DNA from: Linnemannia schmuckeri
Lineage: Eukaryota; Mortierellomycota; Mortierellomycetes; Mortierellales; Mortierellaceae
Assembly: GCA_029449235.1 (NCBI GenBank)
Contig: JANATG010000019.1
Span: 124,001 to 188,000, forward strand
DNA: 64,000 nucleotides
Direction of reading: 5' to 3'
This document shows, piece after piece, positions 11,545-24,565 of the stretch. The position numbers and the translations under genes are program-made. The notes beneath the pieces are model-generated. The model was not told the origin of the DNA. It ran no database searches and worked only from the letters and a program-made list of their open reading frames with translations. Position 1 is the first letter of the stretch; each line of letters begins with the position of its first letter.

Positions 11545-12398
11545 GACGGAGGGAAGAGAGAGAGAAGGAAAGAGAGGAAAGAGGAGACGATAAAAAAAAG
11601 TGATCGTGAGGCTAGTTGTTGATCAGGGTGCTGTATGACTCGAACAGTAAGTACGCAATTGGACAATAGGGGAAAAAAAGGAGAGGGAAGGGGAAGAAGG
11701 GGATGGAAAAATGCAATCGACGAGGGATGGAGAGAGTACCAAGGTGCCAGTACACCCAGACATTAGTGTCCTAGGGGAGCCATGTTTTCCTACAATGCAG
11801 ACACACACGCATACAACCAAATACAAACCAAGGGCTACACAGCCTAGCCTCTCACTCTCGCACCCTCCCTTTTTCATCCCACCCGATCCAAATTATTCCA
11901 CAAAATGCAATTGGCAAACATACGCACCCTTTGGTAACATTTAATAATGCACATAATCCTCTATCGAAAGAAGGCAGCCAAGGGGAGGAAAAATATAATG
12001 GTGGCCCATGGAATCGCATTGTAGTTTGTTGCATTTTTTTTCCAATTCACTAAATGGGCGTGACCCCTTTATTTTGGCGTATGTAAGTGGACTCTAAGCA
12101 GAGGAACAAGAATAAGAGGGGGAAGGAGGTATTTTCGAGGACAAGGGGTGTAAGAGTGAGTGAGTGAGAAGAGGGGGTAGAGAGGATCGGATGGGGGTAC
12201 TGTGGTACGGGGCACGGGGCAGTTGAATGGGGGTTGAGGAGTGGAGGATGGAGTAGGAGAAGGCGTAATAACAATTAGGAACACGGGGAGTAACGGCGCG
12301 AAAAGAAAAGAAAAGAGAGGGGCTAGGGCTAATGGCACGGAAGAGCTGCCTCTAAGCGTGAATGAGCTGTTTTGATGTGCGTCTGTCATCTGTTTGGT

Positions 12399-12424
12399 CT
12401 CACTCACTCACTCACTCACTCGCT
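12399..12424. repeat. (CACT)n microsatellite
   Basis: Short tandem CACT units in intergenic DNA downstream of the SNF2-type gene. No associated gene. Confidence 0.7.
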
Positions 12425-13669
12425 CAGTTACTCATCTGTTTGCTCAGATAAAAACCACTGCAGACAGAAACAGAGAGAAGAAAAACAAAACAACAAATAT
12501 ATCCCCCTCTTCATCCCTTCCCCCCTTCCCCTTTAGTGAACCATGGTACAGTACCGTCCTACTGTCTTCTGTCAAGTCAAGGCACACAACCGATGAAAAT
12601 TGAGCACGGAGACACGAACTTAAAAAGTCCAGACAGATAGACAAGAGTTGAGAGTGACACAGTGATTATGAGAGACATGGAGAATCAAGAGGGAAGTGAA
12701 CACAGAGCAAAAATGAATGAATGAGCGAGAGAAAGAGGAGGAGGAAGGGAAAGATAGGGGCGAGGGACAGGGGTTAGGAGGAGAGGACCGACTCCCTTCT
12801 AGTTAAAGATAAATACGCAGCATCAAGCATTCAAGGAACGTTTTTATTTGTTTATAGTAGGGACACCATTTAGATCCAGATGAGCATTTGGAGAATGAAA
12901 GACTGCATCCACCCTGGCAACCACTATGAAGTCATGCACTCTCGTTCCATAGCCACATACACACAAGAAAGGACTATACGATCCCATCCTGCATGCAGAC
13001 GATCAATCTTGTTTGTTCACCTGGTTTTTTTTCCTTCTTGTGTATCAAAAACGTCCATTTGATAGACCCCTCTTGTCTTCATCTTCCTTCTGATCACAAA
13101 CAGAAAAACCACATTAGACTCCGTCAATAAGGGTCCGATCCTTCTCCATTCCTCCCAGTACAGGAATTCGTCATACATAATAGGGGCAGGGCAGGGAACT
13201 TCATGTACACTCAGGTCCATAAGGCAAACTCGAAAAAAAGATTTAACAGGTCCAAGCGACAGGGTTGGCAAAAAAAGGGAGAAGGATAAATGAAAAAAAA
13301 TCTCCGTGTCTAACACAACTACATCAACAACTATCCCCAACCCTACTCAACCCGTTCTAATCATAACAACAACAACAACACATTGATGCAGGAGTTCCTC
13401 TCTAACGACAGAAGAAGAGTGTCAGTTTGGGGGCCTCAAAGCGGCTTTTTATCTATTGTCTATATTTCCATTCGAAGACAGAGATTTGAAAATCGAAAGA
13501 AAACGAACGCGCAACTCTTGACATTTATTCATTACAGAATATAAAGGAAGAAGCAAAAGTAGGTGGCCCTTAAATGCAAAGAGAAAGAAACAAACGTAGG
13601 CAATGACACAATAGTCGTAAAAAGAAAAAAGTCCAAGTTGCTCTACTGGTTGGTGCGTTGAGGATCCAG

Positions 13670-16600
13670 CTAGCCGTCACGATGTTGTTGGATCACAGTC
13701 TGGAACGACCCAACCTCAGGCTCAGGCTCAGACACATGCAGCGGCACAGGCTCCTGACGCGTAGGAACATGTAACGCAGGAGAGGCTGTCGTTGTCGTCA
13801 CTCCGACCTTCGCTGCTCGGCCGACCAGAGGAGGTTGTGGAGCAACTGCAGGAGAACTTGTTGTAGAAGTGGTAGAAGTAGTAGCACCGGTGATACCACC
13901 AGCACCAGGATTAGGCCTCACAGATCCTTCTGCGGCATGTCCCCGAAGAAGGCTCGCCGCAGTCCCCCTGCTCAATTGGTCAACAGCCTCAGGGGTGTCA
14001 TATCCGTACGATCGACTACCTGCAAGCGCAAGGGGCGCCTGCGCTGTGTGCTGAGGCTGCTGCGACCGAGGCTGCATACCAGTTGCTGGCATCTGGATGC
14101 TCAGTCCGTTTCGACCTGCGTTGACGAGATTATTGTTTTTGATGGGGTAATCCGCGGCGTCAATCAAGTTGATGGCCGTTTGAGCGCTCAGTCCTGCTGG
14201 TGCAGCTGAGGTCGGCACACGTCCCGCTGGTGGATTGGAGGTCGGCATCGTGATGGTAGTCCTCTGTGACCTACCCTTTGCAGGTGATGCAGAGCTTGAG
14301 GCGACCTGGGGCATCATGCTCATCGAAACTGGCTGAGGACCAGGAGGTACTGCCAGGTGCGGGCGATAGATGTAGGGTCGTTGAGGTTGGTAACCACCTT
14401 GCAACTGAGAGGTCGCGAATGTACCCATAGCAGGACCTGGGACAGAAGTCGATCCTGGCGGAAGCATAGTTGAATATGGCATAGATGATCGGATTTGTGG
14501 ACCAGCGACAAGGGGTGTCGTGGTAAAGCCCATTGCAGCTGCTTGCATGGGCGGCAGAGGCGGGAACGGCACTCCAGGATTTTCCTCGGCCCATTTAATA
14601 CGCCTCTCTTCCTCCTCAATCATACTCTTGATATCAATCATGTCGGCTTCGGTCAAGTCAGAGTCCACCTCCCTCACGAGCTCGCTTTGAGGAACAATAT
14701 GCGTGATTTGCTCCTTATTGCTGTTGACAACAAAGAAAGAGAAATGGGATACGTGTTAATTATATGTCTAACACAGTCGCACCAACGATGACTTGGAAGA
14801 GGAAATCAATTGATCGATCTGTACTTACGTCTGAATAATCGATCTCAGAACCGGATCGTCAGAGTCTATCTTGTCGAATAATGCACAGACGTTTTCCTCA
14901 TTCACCCACTGGGGGTTGTTGGCAGGAAGGGGAGGAGGCTCAAAGTACATGTTCATCTCAGTCTTGCTGTGCGCCTGGAAGATGTTCTTCTTGTCTACAA
15001 CTCGGTTGGACAGTCCAAGCTTGTGCAGATTGGTTTTGTATAGCTTGTCCTCCCAGGTTCCGAACGTGTGCAATCGGTAGACAAACACCTTGCGGGTCTG
15101 ACCATAGCGGAAAGCGCGGGCAATGGCTTGTTCGTCATGGCTGGGATTCCAGCCCACGTCAAAGATGATAACGCGACTGGCTGAGACCAGGTTGACGCCT
15201 TGGGAACCAGCCTATACATGCGTCAAATAAAATAAAGTGATTCATATGATTAGTATTGGCAACTGAATACGGCGCCAACATGGGCATCATCATTGCTGAT
15301 CCTTAGGTGTGTGACGAAAGGTCCTTGCTTACTCCAGAAGAAATAAGGAAGAGATCATAATCGTTACTGTTAAAGTCGTTGATCATCACTTGCCGATCCT
15401 AAATAACAAATGCTCAGACGAAAAGAGTTAAGGACAATTGTAAAGAACTGGCACTTTACAATGCAAGAGAATGGTGTCATAGCAGGCAAAGGCTGTAATA
15501 CCGGAATGGGCGTTGATCCATCCAACATCATAGACTTGAATCCAGCTTGTCTGGTAGCGTACTCAAGAAAATCTATTGCCGGTAATTATTACATTCTGTC
15601 AGTTCAAAAGAAAAAAAACCAAAGGAACGAACAAAGACATGGAAGGGTCAAGGTGGAATATCTCTCGTTAGGATTTACCAAGCGTTGGAATGCTGCGGGA
15701 GAACACAAGCACCTTCTCGTTGATGGCACGACTTTCCCGGATGATGTCAATCGCGATCTTGACCTTGAATCCATGAGAAGCATCCGTGATATCTTTTTCA
15801 CACAATACAATAAAAAGCATTTCTAATGTTAACCTTCTAAACATTTCCTTGGCATCTACCATTTTTAACAGTTAGCAAAGAGCATAAAACGTACTCTTCT
15901 GGTTGATTTCATTAAACCAGCTCTCTCGAGCGAGAGCCTTGTTTTGACTGTCAGTTACAAAACAAAGCAGATCATGTTAGAAATAACAGGGGAAATCTGA
16001 AAGCTGCAAAAAGTCGCATCTCGTTGCCTCGTGGTCGTACCTGAGTGCTTCCACCATTTCCTTTTCTTTCTCTCCTGGCTCTTCGTCACTGTCATCCAGG
16101 ATTGTAATAGTGCCATTTACTGTGTTAAGAGTGACCGAAGGTGAATCATTTCCTGCCGGGGAAGCCTTGACAAAGGTGCTCGCACTCTTGGCAGAAATAT
16201 CCTTTGTGGAAGCCTTGAAGGCGGCAGGGTGGTTACAAATTGTCAACAGGAGCTGTCCATTACCCAACACATTCACAGAGCCATTGGTATTGAACGTCGG
16301 TAAGATCTGCGTGTACAAATAGTACTGCAAAGTGCTCAGCTTGCAAGAGATCACAAACTCGTACTTCTTGGGCAACGAGGCACGCAGAATGGACTGGTCC
16401 TTCCTCATGACAAAATTCTTGATGAGCTCAGTCAATACCTTCAGCTTCTTGGACGAGATCTATCGATGAAATACGCACAAAGAATAAGTGGGTCTACATT
16501 AGGGATGTTTCAAAGAGATATAAAAAAAACCATCAGTACCGCCAAAACGGTATTTGCAAGCAGTCTACCTTCCTCTCAAGCTCAGAGCTGTCAGAATGGA

Positions 16601-19600
16601 GTCCGTCGCTGATGGGACGGATGTAATGGGCGCGGAAGGATGCAATATCGTCAAGGAACTTTGGGCGGACAAAGTCCACCATACACCAGTACTCCTCCAG
16701 GCGGTTCTGGAGTGGATAGCCCGTCAGGATGACTCGTGCGGTACTTTTGATCTGCTTTGCTGCCATAGAGAGTTTCGCCTATCAAGCAAGTAATTGAGTA
16801 AATTGGAGTGGAGGGTTAGCCAAGCTTATCGAAAAACAGCACTGTACAATCAACTGCAAAAAGGGCTTAAGGTAAAAGGTCTTACGTTTTTGTTCTTAAT
16901 AGTGTGTCCCTCGTCAGCAAAGACCATAGACGGCCCTGGAGTGAGCAGTAGGTGCTTGAATCGATTACTGGTGTCCTCATTCCTCGCAGCGTTATTCTTG
17001 GTGGTTACTGAGAGTTCTCGGAACATGGTGTAGCCCATCAAAAAGACACCACCATCCGCATGCCACTTCTCCAACAGCCTGATTCTCTCCTTTGTATTCG
17101 TGTTATTGGATGCTGAAAGTAATAGTGCGGAGCAAATGATGCGTGTTAGACGTGGGAGAGAGCTAGAAAGCCCGTAGAAACAAAAACGAGCGCGCAAGTC
17201 ATGCTATCACATAAAAGCACATTTGCCGCCGACCTACCAAACTTGTACACGCGCACATCGTTCCGGTGCTGTGGTGGAATCCATTTTTCAAATTCGTCGG
17301 CCCAGTTCTGCAAGACAATAGGTGGCATGAGCAGGAGTACACGACCACCCTAGAGCAAGGTCACCAAAAGGGAGCAAACCAGATAACATTAAGGTATGGT
17401 TGATTTATAGTCGTTTGAACAGGGTAAACAGTGTATACCCACAAACAAAGCGGACATGCAAAACTAGTTAATTACCTGCAACTTCCCTGGGATGTCCTTA
17501 TTTCCCGAGTGGATCTCCGTCAATAGGACATAGATAAACGCCACCACTTGGAAGGTCTTGCCCAAGCCCATACTGTGAGCCAGAATGCATCCAGCATCAA
17601 ACATGACAATGTTCTTCCACATGAATCGTAGTCCATCAATCTGATGAGGCTTTAGATTCACTGTCAAGAAGGATGGGATGATCACTGCTCGCTCCGTTTT
17701 CTTGTGTCCAGGGTTGATAAGAACCTCATCGCCGAGAAGTGGATTGGCCGCGCCGCGGATCTTGGCGCGTTGTTCCTGGTCCTTGATACGCTTCTGGTAC
17801 TCTTCTTCGTTCTTTGCCGCATTCTGGCGGAGAATAATGACGTCCGCCGCTTCATCTTCGACGACCGCCTTGCGCCGTTTGGATCTTGACCTGGGTTGCA
17901 ACTGAAATCCACGGTCATCACCACTCGAGATCTCGGGTGACTCGTCTCCAAAGTGATTCCTAGCGACGCGGGGTCGCTTCTTGAGGGTCTTCTCCAGCCT
18001 TCGAGCTTCAATGTCCGAGCTGTCCTTGTCTGTCGCGTTCTCTGATGCAGTATCGCTCTCAGTCAGGTCCTGAAGTCTCTTGCGATCAGGGTGTTTCGGA
18101 TCGGGAGACGACGATGACGACGAGGACTCATTTCCTAACTTTGTCGTTGATCTGCGAGAAGACAGAGGCAGGAGAGCATGGATGGAGTCGGTATCGTCGC
18201 TAGAGTCGATGGTGATGGTATCAGGATGGGAAGTGAAAGGTGGTTTTTTTGCCGTAGACTTTCCCTTTCCTCCCTCTGACCGTCGCGGTGAGTTCTCCGA
18301 TACTGTCGATGGATTCTCAATATCAGTGGCTCTCTTTTCCCGGGAAGCACGCTCCTTTTCCCTGCTCAAAGCCTTGGCCTTCTTCTCACGAGTCTCCTGT
18401 TCCTCCTGCGCCAGTTTTTCCTTCTTTGATTCCAGTGCTGCTGCTCTGTCGGCTGCTGCTTGGGCCTGGGCGACTTCTCGAGCCTTCTCTCGGTAGATCT
18501 GCGTAGTATTGCCTTCATCCTTCCATGCCAGAAACTCTTTAAATTCGATGCTGTCTCCGCCATCGAGCTCGACCCACTCAATGTACTCTTGCCACGCAGA
18601 GATATAAGGCTCCTCCATAACAACGTTCACACTACAAGGGTATATAAATGAAAGCACGGTGCCGTGTTAATATTGGATAACAGGCAGGAGCAAAATAAAT
18701 GGAACATTTGTTGCATATTGTGTTGAGTAGGTATTACTTACCCGATGTGCGCGCTCTTGCTGATCTCGCGGAGTTTCGCAAGGAGTCTGTTATCAGTCAT
18801 ACCACTGCTCCTGAGTTCCTCCCGCCATTTGGGTCGCTTCATCGGTTTGACACTCGTCGCCGGCTGAGGGGCACTCGCAGCATCAGCATCCTCGTCGTCG
18901 TCTCGGGATGTGGCTGTGACCAGACTCTTGGGAATCATATCGATTTCCAGAGGCGAAGCACTTCCTGCAGGACTGGAGTTCTTCTGCGTCTTCCCATCCT
19001 GATCCAGACCCAATTCCCGCTTAACTGAGGACCGAGGCGCTTTGAGTGGATGTATGTTATGGGTCGATTTGAACCTGGCTGCTTTTACCGACGGCGAAAT
19101 TGATCGACCTGATTGCTCCAGGTCATCATCATCCAAATCAATGTATATGGGCGAGGAGACCTGGCTCGCCTTTCGTGCCTTCTTTTTGGCTAATCTTTTT
19201 TTCTTGTCCTTCTTGGATTCCTTGCGTCTCGTTAGAAGTGCCTTTTGCTTGATGGCGTCGTTTTGGTCGTCGCCTCGGTTGTCGTCGTTGTTATCGCCGT
19301 CGCCACCATCACCGCCATCATCACCGTCGTTGTCGGAATGGTGTTGAACATCATCTCCAATGATGTCCAAGTCTGAGAGTGGCGGGGGATCCTTTGGTGA
19401 GGTGGCGGTAAATGGCGGCGTGGGCAGAGACAGAGAGTCAGGCGTTGCGGAGGTACTGTGGAAGACTGGCTGTGCAGGTTTGGATATAATAGGGCGCTGT
19501 GAGGCGCTGACTGACATCTTACTCGGACGTTGTGGGGTCCCAAACATGTTAACGTCGCCGTCCGCATCTTCTCCTGATTCATCGCCATCACTGTCGCCAT

Positions 19601-22577
19601 GACTGCCCTCGTCATAGTTAGAGTCGTCGATGAAAGCCGCGTCCAGTTCCCGCTGCCTCCGTACCTCCGCTTCCTCGTCCGTCTCGACTGCACTGGTCGC
19701 CTCACCAGAGCCCTGTGCGGAAGTAGGGTCTCGCTTGGGCTCTTGCTGGACCTTGGAACTGATGGGCGAAGATTTTGTTTCAGAGTCAGAGTTCTGCACT
19801 TCGTCTGGAAGCGGCTCCTTCCCGCAAAGGATATCGTGCTTCCACTGCTCATGACACATCGAGTCGACCGTTTCGTCGAGAGCCTTGCATGCCTTTCGCA
19901 CCTCGGCCGCAGTCCGATAAGAGGTATCCTTCATCGCCTGCAAGAGAGAAGTAAGTCGCTTTAGGGAAAGGGCCTCGATGGTTATCTCCAGACGCTCGAT
20001 GTACAACTGCCTATCCTTCTTGTCCTTGAGAGTCTTGAAAAGATTCCTAGCAGCTCGACCCAGCTTAGGACGCTCTACTCGGGCCCATACCTCCTTCCGG
20101 TCCGAGATGTAGATCCGAGCAATCTCCTCGACAGCGTCGTTGGAAAGCTTGACATTGGACGCTGGAACTTTAATGCGCCCAGACATTTTGTCCTGAAGCT
20201 CCTTCTCTTCCTTGGCTACCTCCTTGTACAGCTCTTCGTCGGTTGTGTATTCAGAAGCATCGGAATCTCCATAGAGTGGGTATACTATATCGTCGTCCTT
20301 GCTGGTTGCCCAATGCACAGATGACGGGGTATGGTTGGGTCCTTTGGTCAAAGTAGCAAAGTTGATTGAGGTAAGGTCGTAGTCATCAATGTTGATCGCG
20401 ATCCGCTGCGAAGTTGAGTTCTTGTGCACGTCCTTGAAGATCGCGTCCCATGTCGAGGATTTCACTATTGGATACAATCAAAGCATCATCATGTTAGAAA
20501 GAAAAATCGATCTTTGGTATGCCTAAGCGTCGTTTGAAAACTTTCGCAAACTAAAATATGGCTACAGTTACATGCCAGAGATGTTTTTCCGAGCTGGTGC
20601 GGTTGAAATGACCCGAACAGGAACATCCTTGTGAGCCGATTTGCGCATTGGAGCATAGACCACGTGCCCAGGAGCCTCAAAAATAGGAGGTATCCTCAAG
20701 ATCCGCCGTATGTTGGTCTGCACAATTTTCTGATACGTTGACAACTCCTTCCTTCGAGCGGCATGAGGCTTGACTACAGTCCAATTATCTTCATCGTCAC
20801 TCTCAAATGCCGATCCATCTTTGTTGAAAAATATGTCCTGTAGCGTCATTCCAATCTCGGCAAGCTGTGACTCGATCCTGCGGGCCTTCTTGCTGGTTGC
20901 CTTTGATTGTTTGATGGTTGTCTCTGAGCGCGATCCTGTGGATGGTTTTGAGGACGGAGGGGTCGAGGTATGGTGAGTTGTGCTTGATGACGATAATGCG
21001 ACTCCAGGCTTGACAAGTGTTGGCGCAATCCTCTTCTACGAGAGCATCAAAATGTTGTGAGGATAATGATAATTATGCTCGTAAATAATCAAGCATTATA
21101 ACGTATCCATATATGCTCCCTACCTTGGCCGCTGTTGGTCCTGATGTTAGCTTTGATCCTGATTCCGACTTTGATCCAGTTCCCATCTTTGATCCAGATC
21201 CCGATCCCGACCCTCCAAACTGGGACACCGGTTTAATATAAATCGAAGGTGTGAGAGGTGGGCTGTTTTTGCCTTCGTCCAGATTCTTCTGTTGTTGATT
21301 CCTTTTTGCCAACGGCGCGTTTTCTTTCCGTTGGAGAATCCTTGTCGCTAATGGCTCGTTTTCTTTCTGCTCAAGAATCTTTTTGGCCAATGGTTCGTCG
21401 TCCTCGTCCCGCGAGTGGTGTCCATAACCACTGAGATCCTGATTCATAGCATCGTGGTTGCCATTACTGTTGTTGTTGTTGTTGTTGTTGCTAGTCACGT
21501 TGATATCATCATCTTCTTCATCGTTATAATCACTCTCATCATCATCGTCCTCAGAGGAACCAATCGAGAGGCCATCCTCGCTGTCATCATCGGAATGCTG
21601 GATATATTTCCTGTTCGACGTGTCCCGTTTCTGTCGAGGCGATCGTGATTGCTGACGAACATTAGGCTCGTTGTCGAACAAAAGTCGTAGTGGTTTCGCC
21701 AGCATGCGAATCTTCTTGATCTCTGGCGTGCTGTCACAAAAACTCCTCTCTGCTAGTCGAGTATTGGTGGTTTCGACGATGGGTATAGTAGCCGGGCGAG
21801 CAGTACTGATGTGTTCAGGTGCAGGTACAGTGGCGACAGACTCGAAAAGTTGAAGAGATTCAAGATCATGTCCGAGTGTTCCTGACGGCGAGCCTGTGGT
21901 GTGGTTCACTTGCCCTGAAAGTTCGAGGAAATAATTTTTAATTAGAGTGAGAAGTTCTTCAACAACAGTTTCAAAATACAAACGCTTCTTGGTGGCAAAG
22001 CTCGCGTTAAACAAAGGGGCTAATCACTATCGAAACAAGTGGCGAGTCATGTCGAAACTCATTCAACGCGAACAAAGAACATACAGAAGCGTTGTGTTGT
22101 TCATGAAAGAAAGCACCAGAAAAAAAAAGTGCCACAGTTCACATTTTTAGCTCCGTGTGACCCCTTCCCTCGCCACTCGTTTTTCTGGTGTGCTCTACAT
22201 ACCTCGAAGGGTCTGGATATGCTTGAGGACCTTGCAGCGCTTTCCAAACGAGGCGATATTGAACTCGTTTTTGAGGGCTTCGTGGTCCATGTCAAAGAGT
22301 AAAACCTGTCCATCAACATCATGCTCTACAATAACATGACGAAAGAAGAGTGTTAGAAAACCTGTCAGACCAGCAGCAAACAATAAACGCAGAACTCCTA
22401 GACAAAGGCCAAAGGTGAGCAAGAAAAGAAGAAAAAATAAAGAGCGTGTGTGAATGGCGGTGCTCACTTGCCAATGAAGAGCTGGAGCGTGTTTTCGGAA
22501 AAGTCGAAGCTTGACTTTAACCAGCGGGCGACCTGCTGTGGGTCCCATGTGAGAGGATCCTTAGGTATTAGGTCCAT
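13670..22577 (-). CDS. SAM-domain SNF2 ATPase, ATRX/ARIP4-type chromatin remodeler
   Basis: Sixteen exons on the minus strand give about 2354 residues: 22577-22472, 22325-22203, 21914-21124, 21035-20576, 20464-18742, 18631-17476, 17349-17238, 17112-16886, 16778-16569, 16459-16041, 15947-15895, 15792-15679, 15572-15502, 15398-15333, 15211-14829, 14720-13670. Residues about 9-76 form a SAM domain (WDPQQVARWL, then FIEHDVDGQVLLF across the first junction). Long acidic, Ser-rich and coiled regions follow. The helicase core begins near residue 1390: motif I ILAHSMGLGKT, motif II DEGH, motif III ILTGYPLQN, a C-terminal lobe with KVLVFSRSIPTL, and motif VI QAIARAFRYGQ. ILAHxMGLGKT with DEGH is typical of the ATRX/RAD54L2 branch. 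The ATPase is therefore likely to move along DNA or nucleosomes in the nucleus. Introns 1 and 4 use GC donors. The start of exon 12 is ambiguous (15855 also keeps frame). Confidence 0.85.
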
Positions 22578-23039
22578 GAGGTATTTTGTTGTGTGACAGA
22601 GAGTGTGTGTGCGAGTGAATGTGTTTGTGCGAAAGAGAGCGTGTCAGTGTGTCCAGTCTGAGGGAGTAGGGTTGTGCTGATGGGAATAGTATGTGTGTGT
22701 GGAGCGAAGAGTGAGAATGAGAGAAGAAACTGAGGAGAGGAGACAAAGAAGTTAGACCAAAAAAAGGGTTTTGTCGCTTGTCCCCCTTCTCACAAGAAAT
22801 ACCAAAGAGGACCCTCCGCACTGTGCACAACAGCGTCCCACTCGGCGCCCACTCTAGCCAAATTCCCTTACATCACGTGCGGTGATCCACACTTTGTGAA
22901 ACGCAGTCACTAATTCACTCCCTTGCAAGGCGGTAAAGGGAAAAAAAAGTTGTTTGTTTGTTGTTGAATCCACACCTTGCTCACACACATCCATCAACCT
23001 TCTCTCCTTTCTCATTCACCAACAAGAACACCTCCAAGG
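22578..23039. promoter_or_regulatory. Bidirectional promoter between the SNF2 and BMT5 genes
   Basis: 462 bp separate two divergent start codons. A CACGTG E-box lies at 22874-22879. The same hexamer occurs upstream of PRP19 and between the CstF-64 and XPG-Fanzor genes. The flank on the BMT5 side is CT-rich. The assignment as a shared promoter is inference from orientation and spacing. Confidence 0.5.
22874..22879. promoter_or_regulatory. CACGTG E-box
   Basis: Palindromic CACGTG preceded by T. It lies 161 bp upstream of the BMT5 ATG and 297 bp upstream of the SNF2 ATG. This is the consensus bound by bHLH factors such as Cbf1 in fungi; binding here is not shown. Confidence 0.4.
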
Positions 23040-24170
23040 ATGGCGCCCAAGTACAAAAAGTCAAAGCTAAAGATGGCCCTGACAAAGCTCCAGGATACCC
23101 ACCAAAAGCGTCAACGTGCCACCGATCTCCGCGACATGAGGGAAGCCGCTCTCGCCGCCGGCCCTAAGAAGGCCGTCTCCCAGCAAGGAGCCAACGGAAA
23201 CACCTCCTCTGCAGCCCTGAAGGCTCAAAAGAAGGCCATGTCCAAGTTGCCCCCTCCCCCCTACTATGACTACGACACAATCCTCTTGGTCGGAGAGGCC
23301 AACTTCTCGTTTGCAAAGTCATTGGCGCTGGAGGTTCTCAACCGTGGCGATATTATTACGGCGACGACTTTGGACACTTTTACAACCATGATGGAAAAGT
23401 ATCCCGATGCACAGGAGAATGTCAAGGAGCTTGAGGATGCTGGAGCGACTGTTCTCTTTGAGGTGGACGCGACAAAGTTGAACAAGATCAAGAGCTTCAA
23501 GGGCAAGCGTTTCTCTAAGATTGTCTTTAACTTTCCTCACGCTGGTAAGTACTTTTGCTTTTTTTTTTTTTTTTTTTTTTTTCAATTGATCTGTTCACTT
23601 GATTTTTTTTCAATGGATCATTTGAAGCCAACCACAACAAAAATAATTGTAATTCCACCCCCTCCTTCTTAACGCTGATCGAATCTAACTATACCAAATT
23701 ACAATCTTTTACAACTAAAACAATTAGGCGCGGGTATCAAGGATCAGGACCGCAACGTAGTGAGCAACCAAAAGCTGATGCGCTCCTTCTTCGAATCCGC
23801 AGCCCCCTTCCTGACAGACATAGACCTGGGTGACAAGAAGCCTGGCGAGATCCATGTCACCGTCAAGACAGGATTGCCCTACGACCTCTGGAACATCAAG
23901 CGTCTTGCAGCCGGTACAGGATTGCTTGGCAACAAGACTTCTTTCCCGTTCAAGCCGGAACAGTACCCTGGATACGAGCATCGTCGGACGATTGGTTTTA
24001 AGGAGGGAGTCAGTCAGGGGGATAACGTCGAGATTGCGAACAAGAGTCCCAAGACTTTTGTGTTTGTCAAGAAGACGGCCAAGGAGGCGGATATGGCCAA
24101 GGAGTCCGAGACGGCGAACATCAGAAAGAGGAAGCGCGCCGGTGAGGATGTCTCTGACGACGAGGAATAG
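23040..24170 (+). CDS. BMT5: 25S rRNA (uridine-N3)-methyltransferase, BMT5-like
   Basis: Two exons (23040-23544 and 23728-24170) give 315 residues. I chose the ATG at 23040 (MAPKYKKSK) because the basic N-terminus is typical of nucleolar proteins and the upstream in-frame ATG adds only low-complexity sequence. The Rossmann-type SAM-binding motif LLVGEANFSF starts near residue 80. It is followed by an acidic strand end, KIVFNFPHAG at the splice junction, and HVTVKTGLPYDLW, matching the DUF2431/BMT5 family. The family methylates a single uridine in 25S rRNA (U2634 in yeast). The C-terminal tail is basic and then acidic. The intron contains a 24-nt T-run. Divergent from the SNF2 gene. Confidence 0.9.
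23559..23582 (+). repeat. T24 homopolymer in the BMT5 intron
   Basis: Uninterrupted run of 24 T about 14 nt after the donor site, in a 183-nt intron. It is far from the acceptor, so it is not a normal polypyrimidine tract. Confidence 0.8.
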
Positions 24171-24565
24171 TAGTATTCTTTTATCGCCTTTTTTCTTCTT
24201 ATTTTTCGCTATATCTCTTTTCATTCTTTCGCTGTCTTTTTCCATTGAACATAGACATCTTTCACATCTTCCACTTCATTATCATTTTTGCATATGCATA
24301 CACTGTACCATAGAAAATTCAACGATTAATCTATAAAACCTTTTTCTTGTTCTTTCATTCTTGTTCATATTGTTATTTATTGGTCCTTTGTCATTGACAT
24401 ATCCACCACTCACATTCTACTATTTTTGCATATGCACACTGTACTGTATACACGAAAATGCCTCCAACTTTCAACAACCCGTCATGAAAAGACAACCCCC
24501 TGCTTCTAGGACTTGGATCCGCTTTTTGAGTGTATTTTTATTATGCTGCGCGTTGATGGTGGTAT

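Larger units (their letters stand above)
10726..13669. other. Intergenic, 5' leader of the upstream-reading gene and 3' flank of the SNF2 gene
   Basis: About 2.9 kb without a credible gene. On the minus strand it is CT-rich up to about 11640 and probably contains promoter and 5' UTR of the Ser-rich gene. It holds an (AAAAG)n repeat at about 11507-11544 and a CACT repeat at about 12399-12424. Minus-strand ORFs at 11199-11666 and 12069-12407 are made of Ser/Leu/Phe or Pro/Ser runs from CT-rich DNA and are not convincing. Confidence 0.5.

Noticed and set aside
11199..11666. 155-codon minus-strand ORF
   Set aside because: Ser/Leu/Phe/Pro composition from CT-rich and (AAAAG)n DNA; more likely 5' UTR or promoter.
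15834..15855. Tiny extra exon in the SNF2 gene
   Set aside because: Splicing at 15855 would need a 39-nt intron. Splicing directly to 15792 keeps frame with a normal 102-nt intron, so I preferred that, though the alternative is not excluded.
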